Part shown: piece by piece, positions 19,800-29,434 of the stretch | Position numbering within the stretch: the first letter of the stretch is position 1 | Layout: every line of letters begins with the position of its first letter | From: an uncultured Pelagibacteraceae bacterium | GTDB taxonomy: Bacteria > Pseudomonadota > Alphaproteobacteria > Pelagibacterales > Pelagibacteraceae | Direction of reading: 5' to 3' | Length of the DNA: 64,000 nucleotides | Assembly: GCA_902599625.1 (NCBI GenBank) | Contig: CACKGF010000002.1 | Location: 1 to 64,000, forward strand | Made by a program: the position numbers and the translations under genes | The notes under the pieces: generated by a model | Told to the model about the DNA's origin: nothing | Seen by the model: the letters and a program-made list of their open reading frames with translations, nothing else | The model's database searches: none

Positions 19800-20696
19800 T
19801 TATATTGAGAGGTTGTAGGCAAAATTTTTACCCAAGTTTTCTTTTATCTCGTTACAAAATCTTGCAGCATCTGCTCCGTTAATAATTCTGTGATCATAGG
19901 ATAGTGACAGCGGAAGAATTAGTTTGTCACTTTTATCTTTTTGAAATATTTTTCCAATTCCTAATATGGCTATCTCAGGTGGATTTATTATAGGTGTAAA
20001 AAATGTTCCACCTATCCCACCAAGACTAGTGATAGTTATTGAACCACCTTGAAATTCTTTTTTATCAATTTTTAAATTTCTACATTTGTCACTTACTTCT
20101 TTTAATTTTTGCGATAAGTCAGATATTTTAAGTTTGTCGGCATCTCTTATTTTAGGAACCATAAGACCATGTGGAGTATCTACCGCAATACCAATATGGA
20201 AATATTTTTTTAATATAATTTGATAATTTTCTTCATCTTTTATTGATGAATTAAATATAGGATACTTCATCATACTTTTCACCAATGCCTTAATTATAAA
20301 AGCAAGTGGGGTAATTTTCTTTTGCTCACCTGTGTAACCATCCTTTAAATTTTTACGGAAGTTTTCAAGTTCAGTAACATCAGCTTCATCATGATGTGTA
20401 ACATGTGGAATAGTTCTCCAAGACTCCGATAACAACGGTGCTGCAAGCCTTTTTACTCTTGGCATTTCAACAATTTCTATTTCGCCAAATTCAGAGTGAT
20501 CAACTAAGTTTTTTTTAGGTTCTGGTTTTTGGGTTTCTTTTACTTGTATATTCTTTTTAGAATTTTTTATAAAATTTTTAACATCCTCCTCTGTTATTCT
20601 TCCGTTTCTTTCAGACCCTTTTAAGTTAGATATATCGGCCCCTAATTCCCGTGCAAATTTTCTTACTTTTGGAGTAGCGAGTATTCTATTAATCAT
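19800..20696 (-). CDS. aceF: Dihydrolipoamide acetyltransferase (E2) lacking a lipoyl domain
   Basis: E2 core of the pyruvate dehydrogenase complex, 298 residues. It starts directly with the peripheral subunit-binding domain (ATPKVRKFARELGADISNLKGS, then GRITEEDVKNFI, to about residue 45). A short Lys/Pro linker and the trimer-forming acyltransferase domain follow, ending in LSLSYDHRIINGADAARF with catalytic His and Asp. Normal E2 proteins have one to three N-terminal lipoyl domains; none is present, and no lipoyl sequence lies upstream in another frame because the E1 gene ends 2 bases before the ATG. The missing domain is found at the N-terminus of that E1. Confidence 0.92.
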   Translation of the reverse strand: MINRILATPKVRKFARELGADISNLKGSERNGRITEEDVKNFIKNSKKNIQVKETQKPEPKKNLVDHSEFGEIEIVEMPRVKRLAAPLLSESWRTIPHVTHHDEADVTELENFRKNLKDGYTGEQKKITPLAFIIKALVKSMMKYPIFNSSIKDEENYQIILKKYFHIGIAVDTPHGLMVPKIRDADKLKISDLSQKLKEVSDKCRNLKIDKKEFQGGSITITSLGGIGGTFFTPIINPPEIAILGIGKIFQKDKSDKLILPLSLSYDHRIINGADAARFCNEIKENLGKNFAYNLSI

Positions 20697-20698
20697 AA

Positions 20699-23600
20699 TT
20701 ATAATTTTGTAGGTATTGGTTTATTTTTATCAATGTTATATTTCTTAATAGCTTGTTCTGCATATTTTGAGGGGATTAATTGTTCTTTTGCTAAGACACT
20801 TAAAGCATAAGTAACAATATATTTTTTATCAACCTCAAAGAAATTTCTTAGTTTTTCTCTACTGTCACTTCTTCCATATCCATCTGTTCCTAGAGAATAA
20901 AAACTTTTGTTAGTAAAGGGTCTTATTTGATCTGATGTAATTCTCATATAGTCTGATGCAGCCAATATAGGGCCTTCGGCATCTTTTAAACAATTTTCAA
21001 CATATGTTTTTTTTGGTTTTTCATTTGGATTTAAAAGATTAAATCTCTCCACTTCCATGCCATCTTTTCTTAATTCATTAAAACTTGTCACACTCCACAC
21101 ATCACAATCAATTTTAAAATCTTTATCTAATATGTCTGCCGCTTGCATCATTTCTCTTAAAATAGTTCCAGATCCTAATAGTTGAATTTTTGTTTTTTTG
21201 TTTTTTGAAATTTGTTTTATTTTATACATTCCTTTTAAAATTGCTTCTTCAATATTTTTATCTTTTGGTATTGCTGGATGAGGATAATTTTCATTCATTG
21301 TTGTAATATAATAAAAAACATTTTCCTTTTTTTCATACATTCTTCTTAAACCATCTCTAAATATTACAGCCAACTCATAAGCAAAGGTTGGGTCATAGGA
21401 AACACAATTTGGTATTGTGGAAGCAAGTAGATGGCTATGTCCATCTTGATGTTGTAATCCTTCTCCAGCCAAAGTTGTTCTCCCAGATGTAGCGCCTATA
21501 AGAAATCCTCTTGCCTGACTATCACCTGCAGCCCATGCAAAATCACCGACTCTTTGAAAACCAAACATTGAATAGAACAAATATATTGGAATCATTTCTA
21601 TATCATGATTAGTGTATGATGTTCCTGCTGCTATCCAAGATGACATGGAACCAGCCTCCGTTATTCCCTCCTCTAACACCTGTCCTGATTTATCTTCTCT
21701 GTAAGATGAAAGTAGTTTCGAGTCCACAGGCTCATACTTTTGACCCTCATGCGCGTAAATACCAATTTTTTGAAAAAAACCCTCCATACCAAATGTTCTA
21801 GCCTCATCAGGAATTATAGGAACTAATTTAGGTGAAACATTTTTATCTCTTAAGAGGTTTGTTAACATTCTTACCAGTGCCATAGTCGTGGACATTTCTT
21901 TAGTGCCTGTTGATTGTTTCATCACATCGAAGATATCTTTTGGAGGAACTTTAATTGATTTTGCAAAAGATGATCTTTCAGGAATGAAACCTCCAAGCTG
22001 AAGTCTTCTCTCTTTTAAATATTTTATTTCTTGTGAGTCTTCTTTTGGTCTGTAGTACTCAATATTTTTTACCTGCTCGTCAGTTAAAGGAACATCAAAT
22101 CGATCTCTGTAATAAAGTAAATCCTCTACATCCAATTTTTTTTGTTGATGGGTGGTATTAATACTTTCTCCAGATTTACCCATTCCATAACCTTTGATAG
22201 TTTTGGCAATGATCACTGTTGGACTACCTTTATTTTCTACTGCTCTATGATAAGCTGAATACACTTTATGTGGATCATGGCCTCCTCGATTAAGTTTCCA
22301 TATATCTCTATCGGTCAAGCTTGAGACCATTTCTTTTAATTCTTTGTATTTTCCAAAAAATTTGTCTCTTACATATGCGCCACCCTTCGCCTTAAATGCT
22401 TGATACTCACCATCAACAGCTTCATTCATTCTTTTTACTAATAAACCTGTTTTATCTTTTGCTAATAATTGATCCCAATAAGATCCCCATATCACCTTTA
22501 ACACGTTCCAACCGGCTCCTCTAAAAATTCCCTCAAGTTCCTGAATTATCTTTCCATTACCTCTAACGGGTCCATCTAATCTTTGAAGATTGCAGTTAAC
22601 CACAAATATTAGGTTGTCTAATTTTTCTCTGGATGCTAATCCAATTGCACCTAAAGACTCTGGTTCATCCATTTCTCCATCTCCCAAAAAGGCCCACACT
22701 TTTCTATTCTCATCTTTAATTAAACCTCTATTTATTAAATATTTCATAAACCTTGCCTGATAGATCGCTAACATTGGGCCAAGACCCATTGATACAGTTG
22801 GAAACTGCCAGTAGTTTGGCATAAGCCAAGGGTGAGGATAAGAGGATAAACCACCTGGTAGGACCTCCTGTCTAAACGAATCTAATTGTTTCTCAGTCAA
22901 TCTACCCTCTAAAAAAGATCTTGCATAAATTCCAGGAGCACTATGACCTTGGAAATATATTAAATCTCCACCAAACTTATTATTTTTTGCTCTCCAAAAA
23001 TGATTCATACCAACGTCATATAATGTTGCAGCTGAAGCAAAGGTTCCTATGTGACCACCAAGATCAGGGTTTTTTTTATTAGCTCGTACAACCATAGCAG
23101 CTGCATTCCATCTAATTAAAGATCTTATTTTTCTTTCAATGTTTTGATCCCCTGGAGATTTTTTATCCTCTTCAGGAGGAATAGTATTTATGTAAGGTGT
23201 ATTTCGAGATAAGACTAAATCTGAGCCTTCTTTATAAGAATGTTCAATTAATTGTTTTATTAAATATTGAGCTCTTTCTTTACCGTCATTTTGAAGGACT
23301 GCAGATAAAGACTCTAGCCACTCTTTAGTTTCAGTTGGATCTAAATCATTGCTATCAGATATTATTTCAATATTTCTGGTTGGTTTCTTTTTCTCTTGGC
23401 TTATAGTTTGTGTTTCAACAGTTTTTTCTTGTTCTACTTTTTGAGATTTTTCTGCGTCTACAATTATTTTTTCAGTATCTTTAGGAATATCTAAATTTTT
23501 GACTTCTTTTTTTTCAGGTTCAGGTTTTTTTTCAGAAGCAGATTGAATTTCTACCAGTTTATCTCCCTTTGAAACTTTATCACCAACTTTTACTAAAATT

Positions 23601-23770
23601 TTTAATACTTCGCCCTCTTCTGTGCTTGGCACTTCTACGCTTGATTTATCACTTTCAAGTGTAACAATAGAATCATTTTTTTGAATTTTTTGACCCTCTT
23701 TTACAAGAACTTCTATGATTTCTACGTTATCAAAATCTCCTATATCAGGTACTAGAATGTCTTTTTTCAT
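20699..23770 (-). CDS. aceE: Pyruvate dehydrogenase E1, homodimeric AceE type, with N-terminal lipoyl domain
   Basis: Thiamine-diphosphate E1 that decarboxylates pyruvate, 1023 residues against about 887 in E. coli. Residues 1-78 are a complete lipoyl domain with the lipoylation site in LESDKSSVEVPS (Lys42). A charged linker runs to about 143. The rest is collinear with AceE: YFQGHSAPGIYAR, the ThDP/Mg motif GDGEMDEPES...NCNLQRLDGP, DEARTFGMEGFF and GTDGYGRSDSREKLR. This is unlike the PdhA/PdhB E1 of most alphaproteobacteria, so AceE was probably acquired or retained separately (inference). The paired E2 has no lipoyl domain, so the swinging arm appears to have moved to E1. Confidence 0.97.
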   Translation of the reverse strand: MKKDILVPDIGDFDNVEIIEVLVKEGQKIQKNDSIVTLESDKSSVEVPSTEEGEVLKILVKVGDKVSKGDKLVEIQSASEKKPEPEKKEVKNLDIPKDTEKIIVDAEKSQKVEQEKTVETQTISQEKKKPTRNIEIISDSNDLDPTETKEWLESLSAVLQNDGKERAQYLIKQLIEHSYKEGSDLVLSRNTPYINTIPPEEDKKSPGDQNIERKIRSLIRWNAAAMVVRANKKNPDLGGHIGTFASAATLYDVGMNHFWRAKNNKFGGDLIYFQGHSAPGIYARSFLEGRLTEKQLDSFRQEVLPGGLSSYPHPWLMPNYWQFPTVSMGLGPMLAIYQARFMKYLINRGLIKDENRKVWAFLGDGEMDEPESLGAIGLASREKLDNLIFVVNCNLQRLDGPVRGNGKIIQELEGIFRGAGWNVLKVIWGSYWDQLLAKDKTGLLVKRMNEAVDGEYQAFKAKGGAYVRDKFFGKYKELKEMVSSLTDRDIWKLNRGGHDPHKVYSAYHRAVENKGSPTVIIAKTIKGYGMGKSGESINTTHQQKKLDVEDLLYYRDRFDVPLTDEQVKNIEYYRPKEDSQEIKYLKERRLQLGGFIPERSSFAKSIKVPPKDIFDVMKQSTGTKEMSTTMALVRMLTNLLRDKNVSPKLVPIIPDEARTFGMEGFFQKIGIYAHEGQKYEPVDSKLLSSYREDKSGQVLEEGITEAGSMSSWIAAGTSYTNHDIEMIPIYLFYSMFGFQRVGDFAWAAGDSQARGFLIGATSGRTTLAGEGLQHQDGHSHLLASTIPNCVSYDPTFAYELAVIFRDGLRRMYEKKENVFYYITTMNENYPHPAIPKDKNIEEAILKGMYKIKQISKNKKTKIQLLGSGTILREMMQAADILDKDFKIDCDVWSVTSFNELRKDGMEVERFNLLNPNEKPKKTYVENCLKDAEGPILAASDYMRITSDQIRPFTNKSFYSLGTDGYGRSDSREKLRNFFEVDKKYIVTYALSVLAKEQLIPSKYAEQAIKKYNIDKNKPIPTKL

Positions 23771-23845
23771 CTATATTTTTTAAAGATCAATATTTTAACA
23801 TATTTATATCTTTTTTTCGTCATCCTAAAATGAGTTAATTAGCGT

Positions 23846-23962
23846 ATGTTAAAAATATTTATTAATTTTATTAAGAAAAAGCCTAATTATAAAAATTTAG
23901 ACGCAAAAATTTGGATACAAAATATCATTCTGAATAAATATTATAAATCACTCAAATATTAA
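23846..23962 (+). CDS. Possible 38-residue basic protein
   Basis: A short ORF of 38 codons between divergent-facing aceE and the end of the thiolase gene. The product begins MLKIFINFIKKKPNYKNL and has a Trp and several Tyr; it is basic. Its stop overlaps the convergent thiolase stop by 4 bases. No clear Shine-Dalgarno is present. It fills a gap that would otherwise be unusually long for this genome, which is the main reason to list it. It may be spurious. Confidence 0.3.
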   Translation: MLKIFINFIKKKPNYKNLDAKIWIQNIILNKYYKSLKY

Positions 23963-25065
23963 TCTTTTTCTATACACATCGAAATTCCCATCCCTCCTCC
24001 GATGCATAATGTTGCTAAACCTTTTTTCCCACTTATTTTTTTTAACTCATTTAAAAGTGTAACAACAATTCTTGCTCCAGAGGCACCTATCGGATGACCG
24101 AGAGCTATTGCTCCACCATTCACATTTACTTTTTCTTGTGGAATTTTTAATTCTTTTATTACAGCAATGCTTTGAGCGGCAAAGGCTTCGTTAATTTCAA
24201 TTAAGTCTAAATCTTTTACATTCCATTTTGCTATTTCAAGAGCTTTGTTTGAAGAGGGAATTGGCCCTAAACCCATCATGGATGGATCAACACCACATGT
24301 TGCCCAAGATATAATCTTTCCTAATATTTCTAAATTATGTTTTTCAGCTAATTCTCTTTTAGTTAAAACTACTGCAGCTGCTCCATCATTAATGCCAGAT
24401 GAATTTCCAGGAGTGACAGTTCCCTTTTCTTTAAAAACAGAATTTAACTTTGAAAGATCATTTATTGTAATCCCATTTCTTGGATGTTCATCGATATCGT
24501 CATTAATAATTTCATCATCAAATTTTTTTTTGTTTATTGCTAAATTTGCTTTATGTTGAGACTGAAGTGCAAATTTATCTTGTTCTTGTCTTGATATATC
24601 ATATTTCGCAGCAACATTTTCAGCTGTAACACCCATATGATAATTATAAAAAGCATCCGTCAAACCATCTTTCATCATTTGATCATGAATTGAATTAGTC
24701 ATACTTTCTTGACCACCTGCAATTATAAAATTTGCAGAACTTGTTAGTATTGATTGATATCCATTTACAATTGATCGTAGTCCAGATCCACACACCTGGT
24801 TTATAATTATTGCAGTCTTTTCTTTTGGAATTCCAGAATTTATAGCTGCTTGCCTCGCTGGGTTTTGTCCACATGATCCTGTCAAAACTTGTCCTAATAT
24901 TACCTCGTCAATTTCATCTACCTTTAACTTGGTCTTTTCAATTAAACTTTTTATTACTAACGAGCCTAAGTTATGAGCCTGCAGATCTTTATAAATACCT
25001 TTATATCTTCCTATGGCTGATCTTTGAGCTGCAACGAAAACAATGTCTTTAGAATTTTTTGACAT
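23959..25065 (-). CDS. Acetyl-CoA C-acetyltransferase (thiolase)
   Basis: Thiolase of 368 residues joining or splitting acetyl-CoA/acetoacetyl-CoA. The nucleophile Cys is in INQVCGSGLRSI near residue 88. The C-terminal motifs NGGAIALGHPIGASGARI and TLCIGGGMGISM carry the catalytic His and second Cys. It is about 25 residues shorter than typical biosynthetic thiolases (about 390), mostly in the middle loop region. It is the AtoB/PhaA/FadA-type fold; the exact chain-length preference cannot be assigned. It starts 63 bases upstream (antisense side) of tRNA-Arg. Confidence 0.93.
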   Translation of the reverse strand: MSKNSKDIVFVAAQRSAIGRYKGIYKDLQAHNLGSLVIKSLIEKTKLKVDEIDEVILGQVLTGSCGQNPARQAAINSGIPKEKTAIIINQVCGSGLRSIVNGYQSILTSSANFIIAGGQESMTNSIHDQMMKDGLTDAFYNYHMGVTAENVAAKYDISRQEQDKFALQSQHKANLAINKKKFDDEIINDDIDEHPRNGITINDLSKLNSVFKEKGTVTPGNSSGINDGAAAVVLTKRELAEKHNLEILGKIISWATCGVDPSMMGLGPIPSSNKALEIAKWNVKDLDLIEINEAFAAQSIAVIKELKIPQEKVNVNGGAIALGHPIGASGARIVVTLLNELKKISGKKGLATLCIGGGMGISMCIEKD

Positions 25066-25128
25066 TAATATAGAATAATTGTTTATTTAAAAATTACATT
25101 ATTAAATATGATTTTTTTTTATAATTCA

Positions 25129-25205
25129 GCGCCTGTAGCTCAACTGGATAGAGCGCTTGGCTACGGACCAGGAGGTTCTGGGTTCGACTCCTAGCAGGCG
25201 CACCA
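25129..25205 (+). tRNA. tRNA-Arg (ACG anticodon)
   Basis: A 77-base cloverleaf. The acceptor arms GCGCCTG/CAGGCGC pair fully. The D-arm is GCTC...GAGC. The anticodon stem CTTGG/CCAGG encloses loop CTACGGA, giving anticodon ACG (A34 would be converted to inosine). The T-arm is CTGGG-TTCGACT-CCTAG. The 3' CCA is encoded. Four bases after the CCA an ATG begins a short ORF. Confidence 0.97.
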
Positions 25206-25209
25206 AATT

Positions 25210-25293
25210 ATGAAAATCTCTTTACAATCAAGTGTTGTATATTTTTTTACTATAGTGTTAATAGTTTTAATTTTATTAACAATATTTTTATAA
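25210..25293 (+). CDS. Possible 27-residue single-span membrane peptide
   Basis: An ATG exactly four bases after the CCA of tRNA-Arg opens a 27-codon ORF. The peptide starts MKISLQSS and is followed by an unbroken hydrophobic stretch of about 18 residues (Val, Ile, Leu, Phe), enough for one membrane helix. The stop lies 3 bases before the thioesterase ATG. If the tRNA is cut out by normal 3' processing, the message would be almost leaderless. No Shine-Dalgarno exists. The same tRNA-4 bases-ATG arrangement occurs at tRNA-Leu, where the gene is certainly real. Confidence 0.35.
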   Translation: MKISLQSSVVYFFTIVLIVLILLTIFL

Positions 25294-25296
25294 AAA

Positions 25297-25698
25297 ATGG
25301 AAAACAATTTTGAACAAATCAGCAAAGTTTCTGGTTTTATGAAACACAATGGTGGTCTTCTTTTTAGAAATTTATCCGAGACTGCGTATGAATTTAAAAG
25401 CACAATACAAAAAATTCATTTAAATAGAAGAGACATTACCCATGGAGGTTTTATTTGTTCTTTAATTGATGCAGGTGCTGGAACTGCTGTATACAGAGCC
25501 AGTAATAATCAATCATGCGTAACAGTTTCATTAGATGTAAAATTTATGGCACCATCCAAACTAGGGGATGAAATAGTTGGAAAAGTAAATATCTTAAAAA
25601 AAACAAAGTCGATGTTATTTGTTGGTTGTAATTTGTATATAAATAAAAACGTCATTGCATCAGCAACTGGGGTTTGGAAGGTAATTAAAAAGATATGA
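25297..25698 (+). CDS. Hotdog-fold thioesterase (PaaI-like)
   Basis: Acyl-CoA thioesterase of the PaaI/YbgC-like hotdog family, 133 residues, the usual single-domain size. The family core is NRRDITHGGFICSLIDAGAGTAVYR (His-Gly-Gly then Asp in the helix), followed by TVSLDVKFMAPSKLGDEIVG. It is expected to hydrolyse a short- or aryl-acyl-CoA; the substrate is unknown. Its stop overlaps the racemase start by 4 bases, so the two are coupled. Confidence 0.88.
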   Translation: MENNFEQISKVSGFMKHNGGLLFRNLSETAYEFKSTIQKIHLNRRDITHGGFICSLIDAGAGTAVYRASNNQSCVTVSLDVKFMAPSKLGDEIVGKVNILKKTKSMLFVGCNLYINKNVIASATGVWKVIKKI

Positions 25699-26393
25699 TT
25701 GGAATTTTAGGGGGAATGGGAACACAAGCTGGTTTAGATATTTGTAATAAAATAGCTATTCTGCATAGAGGAAAACAAGATCAACAATACCCAAAATTTA
25801 TATTATATAACAAGTCTGACACACCTAAGAGACCAGAAAACTTAAAAAAATATTACAATGTTTTAAAAGAATTAGTGAAAGGTTGTAAATTACTAGAAAA
25901 AAATAAATGTAAATTTATAGTAATGCCGTGTAATACAGCTCATTTTTGGTACGATGACTTAAAAAAAAAAGTTAAGATACCTATTTTAAGTATGCCAGAA
26001 GAAGTTTATAATCATGCAAAAAAAAAGTGTAAAATTCACTCTCAAATTGGAATACTTGCTACAGAGGCAACCTTAAATACAAAAATTTATCATAAATATT
26101 TCAACAAAAGGTTTAAACTTCTATCACCACCTATAAAAATACAAAAAAAAAATGTAAACAAAGCAATCAAGTTTGTTAAAATGGGAAATGTGAGAAAGGC
26201 CGAAAAAATAATAAAGCCTGCAATTGATTATTTAATCAAAGTAAATTGTAAAAAAATAATCTTAGGATGCACAGAATTACCTATAGCAATTTTTGCATTC
26301 AAATCTTTTAAAAAAGCAAAAAAATCAAAAATATTTATAGATCCGAATTTGATACTAGCAAATACTTGTGTAAACAAATATAAAGCTGCATAA
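25695..26393 (+). CDS. Aspartate/glutamate racemase family protein
   Basis: A 232-residue PLP-independent racemase. It opens with GILGGMGTQAGLDICNKI. The two catalytic cysteines are in MPCNTAHFWY near residue 80 and ILGCTELPIAIF near residue 195. This best fits aspartate racemase (RacD/YgeA) rather than MurI, because of the GGMG start and short length. It would make D-aspartate or a related D-amino acid. It is coupled to the thioesterase upstream; a 141-base gap with no recognised element follows. Confidence 0.88.
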   Translation: MIGILGGMGTQAGLDICNKIAILHRGKQDQQYPKFILYNKSDTPKRPENLKKYYNVLKELVKGCKLLEKNKCKFIVMPCNTAHFWYDDLKKKVKIPILSMPEEVYNHAKKKCKIHSQIGILATEATLNTKIYHKYFNKRFKLLSPPIKIQKKNVNKAIKFVKMGNVRKAEKIIKPAIDYLIKVNCKKIILGCTELPIAIFAFKSFKKAKKSKIFIDPNLILANTCVNKYKAA

Positions 26394-26534
26394 TAAGATC
26401 AAATATGTTAATATCGAAAAAAAAATAAAAATGAGAACTTTTACCTGAATGATTCGGACTTGTTTTAGACTATTTTTGTTCTTAAGCGATAACAATATAT
26501 AGTAGTAAAAAAATTTAATACACCAAAAGTAGAA

Positions 26535-29015
26535 ATGACGAAAAATAAAATAACTGCTGTTCTCGGACCTACTAATACAGGAAAAACCTTCCTAGCCATT
26601 GAAACAATGTTGTCTTTTAGCTCTGGAATGATGGGGTTTCCTTTGAGACTTTTAGCAAGAGAGGTTTATGACAAAGTTATTAAAAAAACTGATCCAAATA
26701 AAGTTGCACTAATTACAGGTGAGGAAAAAATTATACCTTCTAACGCGAAGTATTATTTTTGCACTGTAGAGTCCATGCCTATAGAAAAAAATTTAGAATT
26801 CGTTGGAATAGATGAAATTCAAATGTGTTCTGATCATGAAAGGGGTCATATTTTCACTGATAGATTACTCAACTTAAGAGGTGAAAAATTAACAATGTTC
26901 ATGGGATCAAACTCAATGAAAAATATTATTGATAAATTAGATGGCGATATTGAATATATCGATAGAAAAAGACTATCTAAATTGACTTACTCTGGTCACA
27001 AAAAAATCTCTCGAATAGAGAGAAAAAGTGTAATAATTGCATTTTCAGCCGAAGAAGTTTATGCAATTGCAGAATTAATTAGACGTCAAAAGGGTGGGGC
27101 CGCAATTGTAATGGGATCTTTAAGTCCAAAGACAAGAAATTCACAAGTACATTTATATCAATCAGGAGATGTAGACTATCTTGTTGCAACAGACGCTATT
27201 GGCATGGGAATAAACATGGATTTAAATAATGTTTTTTTCTCAAGTATAAAAAAATTTGATGGAAAAAAAATTAGAAGACTGAGACTTTCTGAAATTGCGC
27301 AGATTGCTGGAAGAGCAGGCAGATATCTCAATGATGGTTCTTTTGGGATTACAGGTGAATGTGGTGAGATAAGTGCAGAGGAAATTGAATTACTTGAGAA
27401 ACATAAAATTGACGACATCAATACAATTTTTTGGAGGAATCCAAATTTAAATTTTAAAAACGGTCAATCGCTAATCAAGTCACTAGAAGAGAAACCAAAT
27501 AAACCTTGGTTAAAAAGAATTTCAGAATGTGAAGACGAAAAAGTTCTAAAATATATTTTAAAAGATACTGAAAAACTTCAAATTTATAACAACGAAAATG
27601 AATTAAAATTGTTATGGGAATGTTGCCAGATACCTGATTTTGTAAAAAAAACTTACGGGAATCATTTGGAAGTAATTGGAAAGGTATTTAATTTTTTAAG
27701 AGAAAAAACTGGAAAAATTTCAAACAAATATATGAAAGAACAACTTTCAATTTTAGATAAGACTGATGGTAATGTAGATTCTATATCTAATCGAATTGCA
27801 AATGTAAGAACATGGTCTTATGTTTCAAACAAAAATGGATGGGTAGAAAATCAAGACTATTGGATAAAAAGAACAAAATCCTTGGAAGATAAATTATCTG
27901 ATAGATTACACGAGGAGCTTACAAAAAGTTTTATTGATAAACGTGCAAGCGTTCTTGCTAGAGGTTTAAAGCAAGATATTTCTTTTAAAACAAAAATTGA
28001 AAATGATGAAAAAGTTTTAATCAATAATCAATTCATTGGAGATTTAAAAGGTCTTAAGCTTGAATTAGACTTCAAGGTTGGTGATTTAGAAACTGATATA
28101 AAATCCTTAAAGAAAGCTGCAAGACAAAATTTAAGCCCAGAGTTTTCAAAAAGAATTAATCAGATAATAGAGGGAAAACAAATAGAATTAAAAGAAGACA
28201 GAAAAATTTATTGGAATAAATTTCCCATAGCAATACTTGCTAAAGGTGCGGATTATTTATCTCCAGAATTAAATTTAATTATAGATGACATTGTAGAAAA
28301 TGATGAAAAATTAAAACTTCACTCCTTTTTAAAGAAATGGTTAGACACAAAAATTATAGAAGAGTTAGATGGTTTATTAAAACTTAAAAGTATAAATTCA
28401 GCAAATACACAAATAAGAGCTTTATCTTATCAACTATATGAAAATAATGGTGTAGTAAAAAGGGAGGAAGTTTCAGATATCGTCAAGAATTTAAACCAGG
28501 AAGAGAGAAAAGCACTTAGAAATTTAGGGGTAAAATTTGGCAGGTATCATATTTTTTTGTTCAAACTTTTTAAACCAAGTGTTGTATCTTTAAGGATTCT
28601 ACTTTGGAAAAATTTCAATGGAGAGGACTTGAATTTATTTCCGCCTACTTTTGGATTAAATTTTGTGAATGACACTAAGTATAAAAATAAAAAGTTTATG
28701 CTTTTATGTGGATTTGAAAAATTTGATAACCTTTTTGTTAGAATTGATATTTTGGAAAGATTATTTATTGAAATAATAAATTCTAATGAAATCAAATCAG
28801 ACAAAATTAAATTATTACCTAAAATGTTAAACTTGTTAGGTTGTAACAAAGACAATTTTGTAAAAATTATTAAATTAATGGGATATAAAGTGTTTGAAGA
28901 AAAAAATGAAACGTTTTTTAAATATAAACCTTTTAAAAAGATTAAAAAGAGTTTAAATTTAAAAATCAAAAAAGATAATCCCTTTGAAGCATTAAAACAA
29001 TTAGATTTAAAATGA
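26535..29015 (+). CDS. Suv3-like superfamily II RNA helicase
   Basis: ATP-dependent helicase of 826 residues, related to mitochondrial SUV3 and the alphaproteobacterial MgpS group. Motifs: Walker A LGPTNTGKTF (residues 10-19), DEIQMCSDHERGH (DExx box), MGSLSPKTRN, ATDAIGMGINMD and motif VI EIAQIAGRAGRY. A Suv3 C-terminal domain follows, and the tail (last 40 residues) is Lys-rich and ends GLKQLDLK-like. It probably remodels RNA for degradation; partners are not seen here, though pnp is in the window. It overlaps terB by 4 bases. In many alphaproteobacteria this gene precedes fdxA and carD, as here. Confidence 0.92.
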   Translation: MTKNKITAVLGPTNTGKTFLAIETMLSFSSGMMGFPLRLLAREVYDKVIKKTDPNKVALITGEEKIIPSNAKYYFCTVESMPIEKNLEFVGIDEIQMCSDHERGHIFTDRLLNLRGEKLTMFMGSNSMKNIIDKLDGDIEYIDRKRLSKLTYSGHKKISRIERKSVIIAFSAEEVYAIAELIRRQKGGAAIVMGSLSPKTRNSQVHLYQSGDVDYLVATDAIGMGINMDLNNVFFSSIKKFDGKKIRRLRLSEIAQIAGRAGRYLNDGSFGITGECGEISAEEIELLEKHKIDDINTIFWRNPNLNFKNGQSLIKSLEEKPNKPWLKRISECEDEKVLKYILKDTEKLQIYNNENELKLLWECCQIPDFVKKTYGNHLEVIGKVFNFLREKTGKISNKYMKEQLSILDKTDGNVDSISNRIANVRTWSYVSNKNGWVENQDYWIKRTKSLEDKLSDRLHEELTKSFIDKRASVLARGLKQDISFKTKIENDEKVLINNQFIGDLKGLKLELDFKVGDLETDIKSLKKAARQNLSPEFSKRINQIIEGKQIELKEDRKIYWNKFPIAILAKGADYLSPELNLIIDDIVENDEKLKLHSFLKKWLDTKIIEELDGLLKLKSINSANTQIRALSYQLYENNGVVKREEVSDIVKNLNQEERKALRNLGVKFGRYHIFLFKLFKPSVVSLRILLWKNFNGEDLNLFPPTFGLNFVNDTKYKNKKFMLLCGFEKFDNLFVRIDILERLFIEIINSNEIKSDKIKLLPKMLNLLGCNKDNFVKIIKLMGYKVFEEKNETFFKYKPFKKIKKSLNLKIKKDNPFEALKQLDLK

Positions 29016-29434
29016 TATTTAAGTTTTTAAATAAAAATGAAGGAAAACCAGACGCGAATATAGAGTCTGTTAACGTTGCTTGTCTTTTAATACATGCGGC
29101 TAAAATAGATGAAAACTACACATCAGAAGAAAGAGAGATAATTAAAAAAACAGTAAAGAAATTATATCCTGATTTGAGTAACTTAGACAAAGTTGTTACA
29201 CAAGCAGAGCAAAAAGAAAATGATTCTAATCATATTCAAGAATTTACTAAGGACGTAAAGTCTATGAGTACAGAAAATAAGATTATAATTGTTGAGACTT
29301 TATGGAGAATAATATTGTCAGATGGAAAATCAGACATTTATGAAAATAACCTTATGAGACGTTTAGCTGGGTTGCTTTATTTAGACGATAAGATAGTTGG
29401 TGAAACTAAAGTTAAGGTGCTTAATAACAAATAA
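29012..29434 (+). CDS. TerB-family protein
   Basis: A 140-residue all-alpha protein of the tellurite-resistance TerB fold. The family pattern [27 protein letters not shown] appears near residue 20, with acidic residues that can bind metal. The second half repeats it ([33 protein letters not shown]). Function in non-Ter contexts is unknown. It is fused by overlap to the helicase (ATGA) and abuts fdxA (TAATG), occupying the position where an S4-domain RNA-binding gene is often found in relatives. Confidence 0.85.
   Translation: MIFKFLNKNEGKPDANIESVNVACLLIHAAKIDENYTSEEREIIKKTVKKLYPDLSNLDKVVTQAEQKENDSNHIQEFTKDVKSMSTENKIIIVETLWRIILSDGKSDIYENNLMRRLAGLLYLDDKIVGETKVKVLNNK

Noticed and set aside
28547-28969. 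140-residue ORF antisense to the Suv3-like helicase
   Set aside because: Long only because of AT-rich, Lys-rich codons on the other strand; no motifs.
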